A stretch of DNA of 64,000 nucleotides from Colwellia sp. PAMC 21821 (GCF_002077175.1 NZ_CP014943.1:1488001-1552000), one strand, 5' to 3'. Counted from the stretch's first letter, positions 47,914 to 57,963 are shown. Notes: generated by a model from the sequence alone, not told the origin. Translations and numbers: made by a program.

Positions 47914-47914
47914 T

Positions 47915-48460
47915 TTGGACAGTTTATACGGAAAAGTAGCGCCAAGTGTTTGGCAAAAGGCGCAAAAAATTAAACTTTTTGTTTGTGATATTGACGGTGT
48001 TTTTTCTGACGGTCGTATCTACTTAGGCAATAACGGTGAAGAACTAAAAGCCTTTCATACCAAAGATGGTTATGGCATTAAAGCTTTAGGTGCAAGTGGT
48101 GTTGATGTTGCCGTGATCACGGGCAGAAAATCTAATATCGTCCAAACACGCATGACCGCATTAAACGTTAAACACATAGTGCAAGGCGAAGAAAATAAAC
48201 TGCCCGCATTAAAAGCGATGATAGACGCTTTGCAACTTACGCCTGAACAAGTCGCGTACATTGGCGACGATATGCCCGATTTTGAGTGCCTTAACTACGT
48301 TGGTTTTAGTATTGCAGTAAATGACGCGCACCCTGCCATTTTAAATCTTTGTGACTACACAACCTATACCCGAGGTGGTTTTGGTGCTGTGCGCGAAACT
48401 TGCGACCTTATTATGCAAAGTCAGCATACTTTAGCCGATGCAAAGGGTGCCAGTATATGA
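47915..48460 (+). CDS. kdsC: Kdo-8-phosphate phosphatase KdsC
   Basis: 181 residues. HAD phosphatase with the nucleophile motif CDIDGVFSDG (Asp25, Asp27), TGRKS and GDDMPDFE. It removes phosphate from Kdo 8-phosphate. The start is a TTG supported by AGGAG nine bases upstream and by family length. It overlaps lptC by 4 bp. Confidence 0.95.
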   Translation: MDSLYGKVAPSVWQKAQKIKLFVCDIDGVFSDGRIYLGNNGEELKAFHTKDGYGIKALGASGVDVAVITGRKSNIVQTRMTALNVKHIVQGEENKLPALKAMIDALQLTPEQVAYIGDDMPDFECLNYVGFSIAVNDAHPAILNLCDYTTYTRGGFGAVRETCDLIMQSQHTLADAKGASI

Positions 48461-49023
48461 ATCGCATCACCCTTGCGACAATAACCTTATTTATTTTGGC
48501 GTTAACGACTTATGGCCTACTTGAGTGGTATGGCGCTAAGAAAGAAACCAGTAGTATCCTCGACAATGCTACTAATCCAGAATTTATTGCTGAAAACCTC
48601 AACAGCGATGTTTACAAAGCAACCGGTGCATTATCATATAATGTTGAAGCACAGCGAATGGAACATTATGCTCAATTAGAGGTCACACACTTTGAATACC
48701 CAAGATATACCCTATACCCAAAAAACAACAAACCTACATGGCAAGTAACAGCCAATGAAGGCACGTTATATAATAATAATCGTGTAAAATTGAAAAATCG
48801 CGTACGTTTAATCGCCACTGATGAAGACAGTTTGATACAGGAAGTACACGGAAAAAATTTAGAAATGGATTTAAAAACTAATATAATCAGCTCAGAGCAA
48901 ACTATCTTAATATTAGGTAAAGGATTTACTATGTATGGCTCAGGATTAATTGTAGACTTAAACACAACACAGATGACATTGACTGAACATGTGCAAACCA
49001 TTTATAAAAAAATTAAAAAATAG
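48457..49023 (+). CDS. lptC: LPS transport protein LptC
   Basis: 188 residues from MNRITLATITLF, whose ATG overlaps the kdsC stop as ATGA. One membrane helix (about 5-23), then the beta-jellyroll periplasmic domain. It receives LPS from LptB2FG and passes it to LptA. Conserved LptC features include YRVEAQRMEHY-like YNVEAQRMEHYAQLE and TLYPKNNKPTWQVTANEGTLY (split). It overlaps lptA by 35 bp. Confidence 0.93.
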   Translation: MNRITLATITLFILALTTYGLLEWYGAKKETSSILDNATNPEFIAENLNSDVYKATGALSYNVEAQRMEHYAQLEVTHFEYPRYTLYPKNNKPTWQVTANEGTLYNNNRVKLKNRVRLIATDEDSLIQEVHGKNLEMDLKTNIISSEQTILILGKGFTMYGSGLIVDLNTTQMTLTEHVQTIYKKIKK

Positions 49024-49534
49024 CCTTATTTGCCTTACCGTATTCGCATTATTAGTGCCAACAGTAAGCGCCGAAAAGTTTAATGTTGAACAAGAAATTA
49101 AAATATCTTCTTCGCGACAAGCTGCCGATCTAAAAAACAAAATATTCAGTTATATCGATAATGTCATTATTGCTCAAGGCACACTAACGATACATGCGGA
49201 ATTAGTTCAGGTAATTACCGAAGATAAAAGTGATAACAAAATTTATATTGCCAAGGGTTCACCAGCGACATTTGAGCAAACGTTGCAAGATGGTAGCCCA
49301 ATAAATTTACAAGCCAATGAAATTCGGTATGAACCCAGTATGAACACCGTGGTTATTTCAGGTAATGCACTTCTACGCCAAGAAGGTAGTGAAGTTAGCG
49401 GCAGTAAAATCACTTATAATTTTGACACCGAATATGTCAATGCTGAAAGCCTAGATAACGCTAAAGTAGAAACGGTATTACAGCCAAAAAATAAAACTGA
49501 ACTGCCTAAAAAATCTAAGGACAAGCAAGAGTAA
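48989..49534 (+). CDS. lptA: LPS transport periplasmic protein LptA
   Basis: 181 residues. Signal peptide (CKPFIKKLKNSLICLTVFALLVPTVSA, cut near residue 28), then the beta-jellyroll LptA domain with DLKNKIFSYIDNVIIAQGTLTIHA-type repeats, and a Lys-rich tail. It forms the filament carrying LPS across the periplasm. The long 35-bp overlap with lptC follows from placing the start at the only ATG that gives a signal peptide. The next gene starts directly after the stop (TAAATG). Confidence 0.93.
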   Translation: MCKPFIKKLKNSLICLTVFALLVPTVSAEKFNVEQEIKISSSRQAADLKNKIFSYIDNVIIAQGTLTIHAELVQVITEDKSDNKIYIAKGSPATFEQTLQDGSPINLQANEIRYEPSMNTVVISGNALLRQEGSEVSGSKITYNFDTEYVNAESLDNAKVETVLQPKNKTELPKKSKDKQE

Positions 49535-50266
49535 ATGTCAACTTCAACATTATCAGCAACCGGTCTTGCAAAAGCCTACAAAGGCAGAAAAGTCGTTAAA
49601 AACGTCAGTATGAAAGTGTCCGCCGGACAAATAGTTGGCTTATTAGGTCCCAATGGCGCGGGTAAAACTACCTCCTTTTATATGATTGTTGGCTTAGTCA
49701 ATAACGACAGTGGCTCAATAGTGTTAAACGGTGAAGACTTAACCTTGTTGCCGATGCATGAGCGCGCGCGCAAGGGCATCGGCTATTTACCACAAGAAGC
49801 CTCTATTTTTCGCAAGTTATCTGTTTATGACAACATTATGGCTATTTTACAAACACGTAAAAGCCTAAGTGATGTTGAGCGAGAAGAAAAACTTGAACAT
49901 TTATTAGAAGAATTTAACATCGGTCATATCAAAGATAACTTAGGTATGAGTTTATCTGGCGGTGAACGCCGACGTGTTGAAATAGCTCGCGCTTTAGCGG
50001 CAGACCCTAAATTTATTCTACTTGATGAACCCTTTGCTGGTGTTGACCCAATTTCAGTAGGTGATATAAAAAAAATTATCCTACACTTAAAAGAACGCGG
50101 CATTGGTATTTTGATCACTGATCATAATGTACGAGAAACACTCGATGTTTGTGAACATGCTTATATCGTTAGTCATGGTGAACTGATCGCTGAAGGTAAT
50201 TCTAATCAAATACTTGCGAATCAACATGTAAGAGATGTATACCTTGGTGAACAATTCACGCTATAG
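49535..50266 (+). CDS. lptB: LPS export ABC ATPase LptB
   Basis: 243 residues. Walker A GPNGAGKT (38-45), Q-loop in [10 protein letters not shown], signature [10 protein letters not shown], Walker [14 protein letters not shown] and His-switch DHNVRE. It powers LptB2FGC extraction of LPS. It lies between lptA and rpoN as in most gammaproteobacteria. Confidence 0.98.
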   Translation: MSTSTLSATGLAKAYKGRKVVKNVSMKVSAGQIVGLLGPNGAGKTTSFYMIVGLVNNDSGSIVLNGEDLTLLPMHERARKGIGYLPQEASIFRKLSVYDNIMAILQTRKSLSDVEREEKLEHLLEEFNIGHIKDNLGMSLSGGERRRVEIARALAADPKFILLDEPFAGVDPISVGDIKKIILHLKERGIGILITDHNVRETLDVCEHAYIVSHGELIAEGNSNQILANQHVRDVYLGEQFTL

Positions 50267-50326
50267 TGAATAACACACTTAAGCGGTACAAAATTAATGT
50301 ATTTCAACAGGGAAATGAAAACGTAA

Positions 50327-51835
50327 ATGCGTCCTACTCTGCAACTCCGTATCGGACAACAATTAACGATGACCCCGCAATTGCAGCAGGCGATCAAGCT
50401 ACTGCAATTATCGACTTTGGATCTCCAGCAAGAAATTCAAGAAGCACTCGAAAGTAATCCTTTACTTGAAATTGATGAATCTTTTGATAATAACTCTGAA
50501 AGTACCCCTGACAATTTAGAAGAAGCATACTCGGCAGGCGTTGGCGAAAGTAAAGAAATGGCCTCCTCCGATGGTAGCGAAGATTCTGCCCCCAGTATCG
50601 ATGAAATTAGCTCCTCAGAAGGTTTAGCCAAAACCGATATTCCCGAAGAATTAAACAGTGATAGCACTTGGGATGATAACTTTAGTGCTAGCGCTAGCAG
50701 CGGCGGTGTTGGTCACGCATCAGAAGATTATACCTATCAGGGTGAAACGAAAGACTCACTACAAGACCACCTTATGTGGCAAATGCAACTCACGCCATTT
50801 AGCGATACCGACAGAACCATTGCCATCGCCATTATTGAAGCCATTGATGAAGCCGGCTATTTAACGGTGACCGCAGATGAGATCTTAGAAAGCGTTGGTA
50901 TAGACGATGTAGAACTCGATGAAGTTGAAGTGGTACTAAAACGAATTAACGTTTTTGATCCCGTTGGCGTGGCTGCCCGTTCAATTCCTGAGTGTTTACT
51001 TATCCAGCTCAATCAATTTGCGAAAGATACGCCTTGGCTAGCAGAAAGTAAATTAGCCGTCACTGAGCACATTGACTTGCTTGGTAATCGCGATTATCGA
51101 CAATTGATGCGTAAATTGCGCATTAAAGAAGATCAATTACGCGAAGTTATTCGCTTGATCCAATCTTTAGATCCTCGCCCGGGTGATAGCGTCATAAAAA
51201 GTGAAGAACAATACGTAATTCCTGATGTCTCCGTTGAGAAGAAAAATGGTCGTTGGACGGTAGAGCTCAATCCCGATACAGCACCTAAATTATCAGTTAA
51301 TCAACAATATGCCGCCATGTCTAGGTCAATGAAATCATCTGCTGATAGTCAGTTCATTCGCTCGAATTTACAAGAAGCAAAATGGTTTATCAAAAGTTTA
51401 GAAAGTCGCAATGATACCTTATTAAAAGTTTCAAATTGCATTGTACAACGCCAACAAGGTTTCTTTGAACATGGTCCTGAAGCTATGCGACCTATGGTGT
51501 TAAATGATATTGCAGAAGCTGTAGACATGCATGAATCAACCATTTCTCGTGTTACGACACAAAAATACATGCACACACCGAGAGGCATTTTTGAGCTTAA
51601 ATACTTTTTCTCTAGCCACGTAAGTACTGAAAATGGCGGTGAGTGCTCTTCAACAGCTATTCGTGAATTAATTAAAAAACTCGTCGCTGCCGAAATACCC
51701 GCAAAGCCATTAAGCGACAGTAAAATCGCAGATATATTAGCTGAACAAGGTATAAAAGTAGCGAGGAGAACCATTGCCAAGTATCGAGAGTCGCTCTCTA
51801 TACCGCCGTCAAATCAACGTAAAAGCCTATTGTAG
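50327..51835 (+). CDS. rpoN: RNA polymerase sigma-54 factor
   Basis: 502 residues. Region I ([29 protein letters not shown]) is the activator-responsive Gln/Leu-rich segment; region II is acidic; the core-binding domain and helix-turn-helix follow. The C-terminal RpoN box [10 protein letters not shown] (about 479-488) recognises the -24 element. Polar flagella of marine relatives usually depend on sigma-54, which fits motX in this window. Confidence 0.98.
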   Translation: MRPTLQLRIGQQLTMTPQLQQAIKLLQLSTLDLQQEIQEALESNPLLEIDESFDNNSESTPDNLEEAYSAGVGESKEMASSDGSEDSAPSIDEISSSEGLAKTDIPEELNSDSTWDDNFSASASSGGVGHASEDYTYQGETKDSLQDHLMWQMQLTPFSDTDRTIAIAIIEAIDEAGYLTVTADEILESVGIDDVELDEVEVVLKRINVFDPVGVAARSIPECLLIQLNQFAKDTPWLAESKLAVTEHIDLLGNRDYRQLMRKLRIKEDQLREVIRLIQSLDPRPGDSVIKSEEQYVIPDVSVEKKNGRWTVELNPDTAPKLSVNQQYAAMSRSMKSSADSQFIRSNLQEAKWFIKSLESRNDTLLKVSNCIVQRQQGFFEHGPEAMRPMVLNDIAEAVDMHESTISRVTTQKYMHTPRGIFELKYFFSSHVSTENGGECSSTAIRELIKKLVAAEIPAKPLSDSKIADILAEQGIKVARRTIAKYRESLSIPPSNQRKSLL

Positions 51836-51870
51836 GCAGTCTTATTCACCAAAAAAGAGGAATGAAGCAT

Positions 51871-52158
51871 ATGCAAATTAATCTTACTGGACACCATGTC
51901 GATGTTACCGACTCATTACGTGATTATGTTAATGGCAAGTTTGAAAAGCTAGAACGTCATTTTGAGCATATCAATAATGTACATGTAGTATTAACCGTAG
52001 AAAAATTGAATCAGATTGCCGAATCTACTGTGCACTTAAGTGGCTCAGAGGTTCACGCGAAGGCCGAGCATAATGATATGTATGCATCAATTGATGCATT
52101 AATTGATAAGCTAGATCGCCAAATCCTGAAATACAAAGGCAAAATTAACAAACATTAG
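51871..52158 (+). CDS. hpf: Ribosome hibernation promoting factor
   Basis: 95 residues from MQINLTGHHVDVTD, with AGAGGA nine bases upstream; the ATG nine bp earlier lies too close to this site. Short HPF type, as in E. coli, that with RMF pairs 70S ribosomes into inactive 100S. Blocks HVVLTVEKLNQIAESTVHL and ALIDKLDRQILKYKGK are typical. Confidence 0.95.
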   Translation: MQINLTGHHVDVTDSLRDYVNGKFEKLERHFEHINNVHVVLTVEKLNQIAESTVHLSGSEVHAKAEHNDMYASIDALIDKLDRQILKYKGKINKH

Positions 52159-52187
52159 CGCCAAGTCGCTTTAGGTTTTATAAGTTT

Positions 52188-52640
52188 ATGAAGTTGCAAG
52201 ACATTTTATCCCCGGACTGCACTATTTGTGCAGCACCGGGTTCCAGTAAAAAACGCATTCTAGAATACTTAAGTAGCCTGGCCGCCGATAAATTGGCTGA
52301 CCATGACACATTTCAGCTATTAGAAAGCCTAGTTAAGCGTGAAAGAATGGGGTCAACTGGCATAGGTAATGGCATTGCTATACCGCATGGTCGTTTGGAA
52401 AATGCTACACAGCCCATTGCCGTGGTAATAACGACAGAAGAAGCAATTGATTTTGACGCTATTGATCATCGCGCAGTTGATATTTTTATTGCCTTATTTG
52501 TGCCTGAAGAAGAATGTCAAAACCACCTCAGTACATTACAGAGCATTGCAAAAATTTTTCGCGATAAGCAATTTTGCAAGCAAGTACGTAAATGCGAAAG
52601 TAACCAAGAATTATATCAGTTAATCCAACAAGCGAGTTAA
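52188..52640 (+). CDS. ptsN: Nitrogen PTS enzyme IIA (EIIA-Ntr)
   Basis: 150 residues. PTS EIIA type-2 fold with the phosphorylated histidine in GIAIPHGRLEN (His67). It is the regulatory end of the PtsP-NPr-EIIANtr chain that tunes K+ uptake and envelope stress. 29 bp after hpf and 6 bp before rapZ. Confidence 0.96.
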   Translation: MKLQDILSPDCTICAAPGSSKKRILEYLSSLAADKLADHDTFQLLESLVKRERMGSTGIGNGIAIPHGRLENATQPIAVVITTEEAIDFDAIDHRAVDIFIALFVPEEECQNHLSTLQSIAKIFRDKQFCKQVRKCESNQELYQLIQQAS

Positions 52641-52646
52641 ACACAA

Positions 52647-53501
52647 ATGAAGCTAATTATTGTCAGTGGCCGTTCAGGGTCAGGTAAAAGTGTTGCACTG
52701 CGCGTTTTAGAGGATTTAGGCTACTATTGCGTTGATAATATTCCAGTCAACTTGTTACCTGCACTCATCCATACTGTCATTAATGATTATGAGAATGTAG
52801 CCGTAAGTCTCGATGTGCGAAACCTCCCCGCTGATCCTAATGATGTGCCTGAAATCATTGAATATATGCCCAATGCGGTTGAATTAAGCTTACTTTATTT
52901 AGATGCTGATGATAGTGACCTTATTCGTCGATTCAGTGAAACACGACGCTTACATCCGTTAATTAAACAAAATATTGCCTTAGATCAAGCCATTGCCTTA
53001 GAGAAAAAGCTCCTTGAACCAATAGCCAGTCGAGCACACTTATATATCAACACTAGCCAGCTTACGCCACATCAACTCGCCGACTTAGTTAGAGAACGAA
53101 TTTTGGGGAAAAAATCTGGCTCAATGGTCGTTGTATTTGAGTCATTTGGTTTTAAACATGGTGTACCACAAGATGCTGACTATGTTTTTGATGCGCGATT
53201 TTTACCAAACCCTTTTTGGGATAAAGAGCTAAAGGGCTTCACAGGATTAGATAAACCAGTACAAGACTTTCTTGCTAGCCAACCTATAGTGACAAAGTTT
53301 ATTTGGCAAATTAACAGTTTTATGATGACTTGGTTACCACATCTAGAACGAAACAATCGCAGTTATATTACCATTGCGATTGGTTGTACGGGCGGTATGC
53401 ATCGTTCGGTTTATATTGCCGAATTACTGGCAAATAATATGCGTAAAGAACGTAAAGACGTGCAATCTCGTCATCGTGACTTACCTGTTACTGATAAGTA
53501 A
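52647..53501 (+). CDS. rapZ: RNase adaptor protein RapZ
   Basis: 284 residues, E. coli size. Walker A GRSGSGKS (8-15) and the C-terminal RNA/sugar-phosphate binding domain with IGCTGGMHRSVYIAELL and the final QSRHRDLP. In E. coli it targets the small RNA GlmZ to RNase E, balancing glucosamine-6-phosphate supply for the envelope. Six bp from each neighbour. Confidence 0.97.
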   Translation: MKLIIVSGRSGSGKSVALRVLEDLGYYCVDNIPVNLLPALIHTVINDYENVAVSLDVRNLPADPNDVPEIIEYMPNAVELSLLYLDADDSDLIRRFSETRRLHPLIKQNIALDQAIALEKKLLEPIASRAHLYINTSQLTPHQLADLVRERILGKKSGSMVVVFESFGFKHGVPQDADYVFDARFLPNPFWDKELKGFTGLDKPVQDFLASQPIVTKFIWQINSFMMTWLPHLERNNRSYITIAIGCTGGMHRSVYIAELLANNMRKERKDVQSRHRDLPVTDK

Positions 53502-53507
53502 ATCACC

Positions 53508-53786
53508 ATGAGCACACAAGCAAGCCGAAAAGTACTTATTATTAATAAACTTGGTCTACATGCCCGAGCAGCATCTAAACTTGCACAGCTGAGCCAAAAG
53601 TTTACCGCTAAAGTGACTATTGAGTTAGACGAAAACCGTGCAGACGCGAATAGTATCATGGGCTTAATGCTACTCGCCGGCGCACAAGGTAAAACCGTCA
53701 AGGTAATTGCTTCAGGGGAAGATGCCGAATTAGCACTCGAAGAAATTTGCCAACTCTTTAGTAACAGATTCGATGAAGCTGAATAA
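53508..53786 (+). CDS. ptsO: Nitrogen PTS phosphocarrier NPr
   Basis: 92 residues of HPr fold. The active histidine is in NKLGLHARAASKL (His18), and the regulatory-helix region reads ANSIMGLMLLAGAQG. It passes phosphate from PtsP to PtsN. It closes the rpoN block; a weak AGCGC hairpin but no strong terminator lies downstream. Confidence 0.95.
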   Translation: MSTQASRKVLIINKLGLHARAASKLAQLSQKFTAKVTIELDENRADANSIMGLMLLAGAQGKTVKVIASGEDAELALEEICQLFSNRFDEAE

Positions 53787-54302
53787 CAATCAGCGCATTT
53801 AGCGCTATGTCAGTTCGCGCTTAAGTTAATAAAAAAGCTGTGAAAACTCGTAAATTACGGTAAACTCAACGCGGATAATTATTAATATTAAATACTCATT
53901 GGAAAATGAATTAGCTAACTTACGCTACATTTGAGAATTTAGCACAAACGATATTTCTCAAACATATTCATTCTCGGCGTTGCCTCCTTAGTCGCTTTGC
54001 CATATTCATCCAAATAGTCGAATGTTTTTCTCATTTGATATTATTTAATATAACTTTAATAATACTCTTTCATAATAGGGACTGTTTAGCTTTCTGGATT
54101 AAAGTTTACATTAGGTAAAATAACGTTCAATAATCCCAAAGGTAGCGTTAGTTTGAAGTTGATACCGCGTGCTCACACGCTAATTTAGCAAGCATTATTT
54201 CTGCAGTTGCTAGGCCGACATATCAAACCATCGACTATAAAGTAAGTTCAACAATCCCTAGTAACTTTTAGTTTTCGTTTTGCAACGGCAAAAGGTAAAA
54301 AT
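53787..54302. other. Intergenic region between ptsO and mgtE
   Basis: 516 bp. It holds a possible 31-codon minus-strand ORF (listed separately) and presumably the mgtE promoter. The M-box magnesium riboswitch consensus was looked for before mgtE and not found. Confidence 0.4.
53939..54034 (-). CDS. Possible small protein of 31 residues, unknown
   Basis: A short open frame, reading MRKTFDYLDEYGKATKEA and ending EKYRLC, is hydrophilic and charged, with no membrane segment. It has an ATG start and TAA stop but no ribosome site before the ATG; an AAGGAGG occurs inside the frame. The composition (few rare codons, balanced Lys/Glu) is more protein-like than the surrounding DNA. It may be a small gene, a remnant of a longer one, or chance. 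Confidence 0.3.
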   Translation of the reverse strand: MRKTFDYLDEYGKATKEATPRMNMFEKYRLC

Positions 54303-55664
54303 ATGCCGGAAGTTTCTGAACAAGAATACAGCCACCAGCGCCTTCAGCAGGTTAACGATGCCCTCGATAGTGGTATGTTTGTCTATGTCCGCAAACTTTT
54401 GCAAGACATGCCCGCTTATGATCTTGCTTTACTCTTAGAGTCATCCCCCACCAAAAGCCGTGTTGCGCTCTGGCAACTGATTGACGCAGATCATCACGGT
54501 GATGTGCTTGAAGAACTGAACGAAGAAGTTCGAAAAGGCATTCTAAAAAACATTAATCCAGCTAAGCTTGCTGCTGTTGCAGAAGGCATGGATGTTGATG
54601 ATTTAGCAGAAGTTTTCAGAACATTACCTGACAGTGTTTATCAGGAAGTGCTTAATGCGATGGACGGACAAGATCGCAGCCGTGTAGAAGCAGCACTTTC
54701 ATTCGAAGAAGACACGGCCGGCGGTATCATGAATACCGATACTATCTCTATTCGTCCTGATGTGACGGTGGATGTAGTTTTACGTTATTTACGCTTGCGC
54801 GGAGAATTACCCGAAGCAACCGACTCATTTTATGTTGTCGACAGAGCAGATCACTTCATTGGTGCTGTTTCATTATCAGCCATTGTGACTGCCAAAGCAG
54901 AAACAATTATTTCGAGCTTAATCGATAAAGACATCGAAGCGATTACCGCTGATATGAACGAAACTGATGTAGCGAAATTATTTGAACGCTACGATTGGTT
55001 TTCTGCACCAGTTATCGATCATGAAGGCCGACTGCTAGGTCGTATTACTATCGATGATGTCGTCGATATTATTCGTGAAGAAGCAGAGCATTCCATGATG
55101 AGTATGGCGGGTCTAGATGACGAAGCCGATACTTTCGCACCCGTATTGAAAAGTACGCAGCGACGCTCTATTTGGTTAGGCGTAAACTTAATTACCGCCC
55201 TTATGGCTGTTGCTGTGTCGAGCATGTTTGAAGGTATTTTAAATCAGCTAGCTATTTTGGCCGTATTAAACTCATTAGTCCCTAGTATGGGTGGCGTAGC
55301 TGGAAATCAGACCTTAACTTTAGTTATTCGAGGTATGGCCTTAGGTCATATTGGTGAAAGTAACTCGCGCATATTATTATACAAAGAACTGGCTATTGGC
55401 TTTTTTAATGGCTTGATTTGGGCAGTGTTAATTGCCTCAGTCGTTGCTATCTGGCAGCAAAACCTGATGCTGGGTGCCATTATCGCTTTTGCCATGTTAA
55501 TGAATATGACCGCGGCCGGAATTGCCGGGGTTACCGTGCCATTAATGCTGAAAAAGATGAACATAGACCCCGCTTTAGCAGGCAGCGTTATTCTAACAAC
55601 CGTTACCGATGTTGTCGGGATATTCGCGTTCTTAGGTACAGCGACGTTATTGTTAGGACAATAA
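54303..55664 (+). CDS. mgtE: Magnesium transporter MgtE
   Basis: 453 residues. N-terminal Mg-sensing superhelical domain (about 20-130), two CBS domains (about 130-255), a plug helix, and five membrane helices (about 285-450) with the pore stretch NSLVPSMGGVAGNQTLTL. The intracellular domains close the gate at high Mg2+. The gene stands alone and is followed by a cluster of palindromic repeats. Confidence 0.94.
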   Translation: MPEVSEQEYSHQRLQQVNDALDSGMFVYVRKLLQDMPAYDLALLLESSPTKSRVALWQLIDADHHGDVLEELNEEVRKGILKNINPAKLAAVAEGMDVDDLAEVFRTLPDSVYQEVLNAMDGQDRSRVEAALSFEEDTAGGIMNTDTISIRPDVTVDVVLRYLRLRGELPEATDSFYVVDRADHFIGAVSLSAIVTAKAETIISSLIDKDIEAITADMNETDVAKLFERYDWFSAPVIDHEGRLLGRITIDDVVDIIREEAEHSMMSMAGLDDEADTFAPVLKSTQRRSIWLGVNLITALMAVAVSSMFEGILNQLAILAVLNSLVPSMGGVAGNQTLTLVIRGMALGHIGESNSRILLYKELAIGFFNGLIWAVLIASVVAIWQQNLMLGAIIAFAMLMNMTAAGIAGVTVPLMLKKMNIDPALAGSVILTTVTDVVGIFAFLGTATLLLGQ

Positions 55665-55667
55665 AGA

Positions 55668-55955
55668 TAGCTATAAGCTGTCAGTTTTCAGCTATCAGTA
55701 AAAACAAAGCAACTGCCGGTCACTTGCTTTAACTGAGAATAAACATAGCTATAAGCTGTCAGTTTTCAGCTATCAGTAAAAAAACAAACCAACCACTAGT
55801 CACTTGCTTTTACTGACAGCTGACAGCTATGTTTACCGACAATAAACATCGCTATAAGCTGTCAGTTTGCAGCTATCAGTAAAAAAACAAACCAACCACT
55901 AGTCACTTGCTTTTACTGACAGCTGACAGCTCAAAACTGAAAGCTATGGTTTACT
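55668..55955. repeat. Tandem palindromic intergenic repeat behind mgtE
   Basis: Three copies of a unit starting GCTATAAGCTGTCAG lie at 55670, 55749 and 55851 (spacing 79 and 102 bp). Copies two and three share a nearly identical block of about 80 bp including ACAAACCAACCACTAGTCAC. Within copy two, the left arm (TAAACATAGCT..GTCAG..AGTAAAA) pairs with the right arm (TTTTACTGACAGCTGACAGC and TATGTTTA), so each unit folds into a long imperfect hairpin. It is non-coding, between the mgtE and pmbA 3' ends. Confidence 0.85.
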
Positions 55956-55983
55956 GGCAGCTCTTAACTTGAAACTTAATGGG

Positions 55984-57357
55984 TTAACTGCCTGCAATTT
56001 GCATTTCGTTAACAATAATAGAACCCGTGCGAATACTGCCTCTCATATCGGTATCGTTACCAATGGCAACAATACCAGAGAATATATCCTGTAACTTACC
56101 GGCAATAGTAATTTCATCAACAGGGTAAGCTATTTCTCCATTTTCAACCCAGAAGCCTGCTGCACCGCGAGAATAATCACCCGTTACAACGTTGACGCCT
56201 TGGCCCATTAATTCAGTCACTAATAAACCCGTGCCTAAGGTTTTTAACATGGCATCAAAATCTCCACCTTGGCCTTTGTCTTTCATACCGAGTTGCCAAT
56301 TATGAATACCGCCCGCATGACCGGTTGTTTTCAGGCCCATCTTACGTGCTGAATAGCTTGTTAAAAGATAAGTAGCTAAGCTACCATCAGTAATTATTTC
56401 ACGATCAATCGTGGCAACCCCCTCGGCATCGAAAGCACTACTTGCTAACGCTTTTTTCAAATGCGGACGTTCACTGATGCTTAAAAATTCAGGAAAAACT
56501 TGCTTGCCAATCGAATCCATTAAAAAAGATGATTTTCTATATAAATTACCACCACTAATGGCCGCAATAAAATGACCAAACAAAGTGTTAGCGATATCTG
56601 CACGAAACATGACAGGCACTTTAGTGGTCGATAACTTTCGAGCACCTAAACGCGACAAAGCTTCGATAGAGGCTTGTTGTCCTATTTTAGCGGCACTTTC
56701 CATCGCATCGAATTCCCGACTAACGGTATAAGCATAATCGCGCTGCATATCGTCACCTTCGTTAGCAATCATCACACAACTTAAACTGTGACGAGTACTC
56801 GGATAACCCACTAACTGACCATGGGTATTGCCGTAAACTTTAAAGCCTTCAAAGCTTGCTAACGTTGCGCCATCTGAATTTGTAATACGTTTATCATAGC
56901 CAAGTGCGGTGTCTTCACATGCTTTCGCTAAGCTAATCGCTTGCTCTGTGGTTAATACCTTAGGATGGTATAAATCTAAATCTTCAGGTGCCATCGCGAG
57001 GGTATCTTTATCCGCCATGCCTGAGCATTCATCAACTGAGGTATACTTAGCAATATTGACTGCGGCTTCTATTGCTTGTTTTAAGGCTTTTTCAGATAAG
57101 TCGGCTGTTGAAGCGCTGCCTTTACGACCGTCTTTATAAACCGTAATACCCAGTCCACCATCATTGGTAAACTCAACGTTTTCAACCTCGCCCAAGCGAG
57201 TACTGACACTCAGGCCTTGTTGGCGACTCATCGCAACTTCAGCACCGTCGGCTCCAAGTGATTTAGCCATAGTCATGGCGTCATTAACACGTTTTTTAAC
57301 ATGTTCTATTTGCATTTGGATACTATCTGAATCGCTCATGGGTAAATTATTTCTCAT
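55984..57357 (-). CDS. pmbA: Metalloprotease PmbA (TldE)
   Basis: 457 residues (451 if the second ATG is used; neither has a clear ribosome site). TldD/PmbA family with GLSVSTRLGEVENVEF near the start, LSCVMIANEGDDMQRDYAYT in the middle and GGHAGGIHNWQLG-type TGHAGGIHNWQLG, plus GVNVVTGDYSRGAAGFWVENGEI near the end. With TldD it forms a periplasm-free, cytosolic peptidase that processes small peptides such as microcin B17 and CcdA. PmbA itself lacks the zinc site of TldD. Divergent from darP across 87 bp. Confidence 0.96.
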   Translation of the reverse strand: MRNNLPMSDSDSIQMQIEHVKKRVNDAMTMAKSLGADGAEVAMSRQQGLSVSTRLGEVENVEFTNDGGLGITVYKDGRKGSASTADLSEKALKQAIEAAVNIAKYTSVDECSGMADKDTLAMAPEDLDLYHPKVLTTEQAISLAKACEDTALGYDKRITNSDGATLASFEGFKVYGNTHGQLVGYPSTRHSLSCVMIANEGDDMQRDYAYTVSREFDAMESAAKIGQQASIEALSRLGARKLSTTKVPVMFRADIANTLFGHFIAAISGGNLYRKSSFLMDSIGKQVFPEFLSISERPHLKKALASSAFDAEGVATIDREIITDGSLATYLLTSYSARKMGLKTTGHAGGIHNWQLGMKDKGQGGDFDAMLKTLGTGLLVTELMGQGVNVVTGDYSRGAAGFWVENGEIAYPVDEITIAGKLQDIFSGIVAIGNDTDMRGSIRTGSIIVNEMQIAGS

Positions 57358-57444
57358 ATTTTATCGATACAAACAACAGGAATGTTTTTGCTGCTCCTGC
57401 TTTGTTGTATACTATAGGTAATTATCACTTGATTACTTAACATT

Positions 57445-57963
57445 ATGCCCCACTCTGCCAACGATATCGATGAATTAGAAGAAGAATTACTGAGTAAATC
57501 GGAAATAAAACGAGAAATGCATCGACTGCAAGATTTTGGCCTGGTTATAGTCAAAATGTCGAAGCATCAACGCAGTAAATTACCGCTGACTGATGATCTA
57601 AAAGCTGCCATGCTGCTCGCGGATAAAATCACCAATAAACATGAGGCTTTACGTCGCCATGTGCGTCATATTGCAAAAATATTGGCTGAAACCGATCTTG
57701 AACCGATAAAGCAAGCTATGGATGTTATGGCTAATAAACATCAGCAAGAGTCAGTTAAATTTGAAAAACTTGAAAAAATGCGTGATGACCTTATCGCCGA
57801 TGGTAATGAGACCATTGAAGCATTGTTGACCGAATGTGAAAGCATGGAAAGACAAAAGCTGCGACAGTTAGTTCGTCAGGCAAAAAAAGAACATAGCGCT
57901 GAAAAAGTTGGTAAACATTACCGAGATTTATTTGCCTACTTAAAAGAGCACATAATTTTTTAA
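57445..57963 (+). CDS. darP: Ribosome-associated protein DarP (YjgA)
   Basis: 172 residues, almost all helical and highly charged. Family blocks are EEELLSKSEIKREMHRLQDFG and LRHVRHIAK-type ALRRHVRHIAKIL. In E. coli DarP binds late 50S precursors and aids 50S maturation. The pmbA-darP divergent pair is the usual gammaproteobacterial arrangement. Confidence 0.95.
   Translation: MPHSANDIDELEEELLSKSEIKREMHRLQDFGLVIVKMSKHQRSKLPLTDDLKAAMLLADKITNKHEALRRHVRHIAKILAETDLEPIKQAMDVMANKHQQESVKFEKLEKMRDDLIADGNETIEALLTECESMERQKLRQLVRQAKKEHSAEKVGKHYRDLFAYLKEHIIF

Noticed and set aside
50266..50457. 63-residue frame between lptB and rpoN
   Set aside because: It overlaps the strongly conserved region I of rpoN in another frame and has no ribosome site.
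54035..54302. M-box magnesium riboswitch before mgtE
   Set aside because: The conserved blocks of the M-box were looked for and not found; only AT-rich DNA is present.
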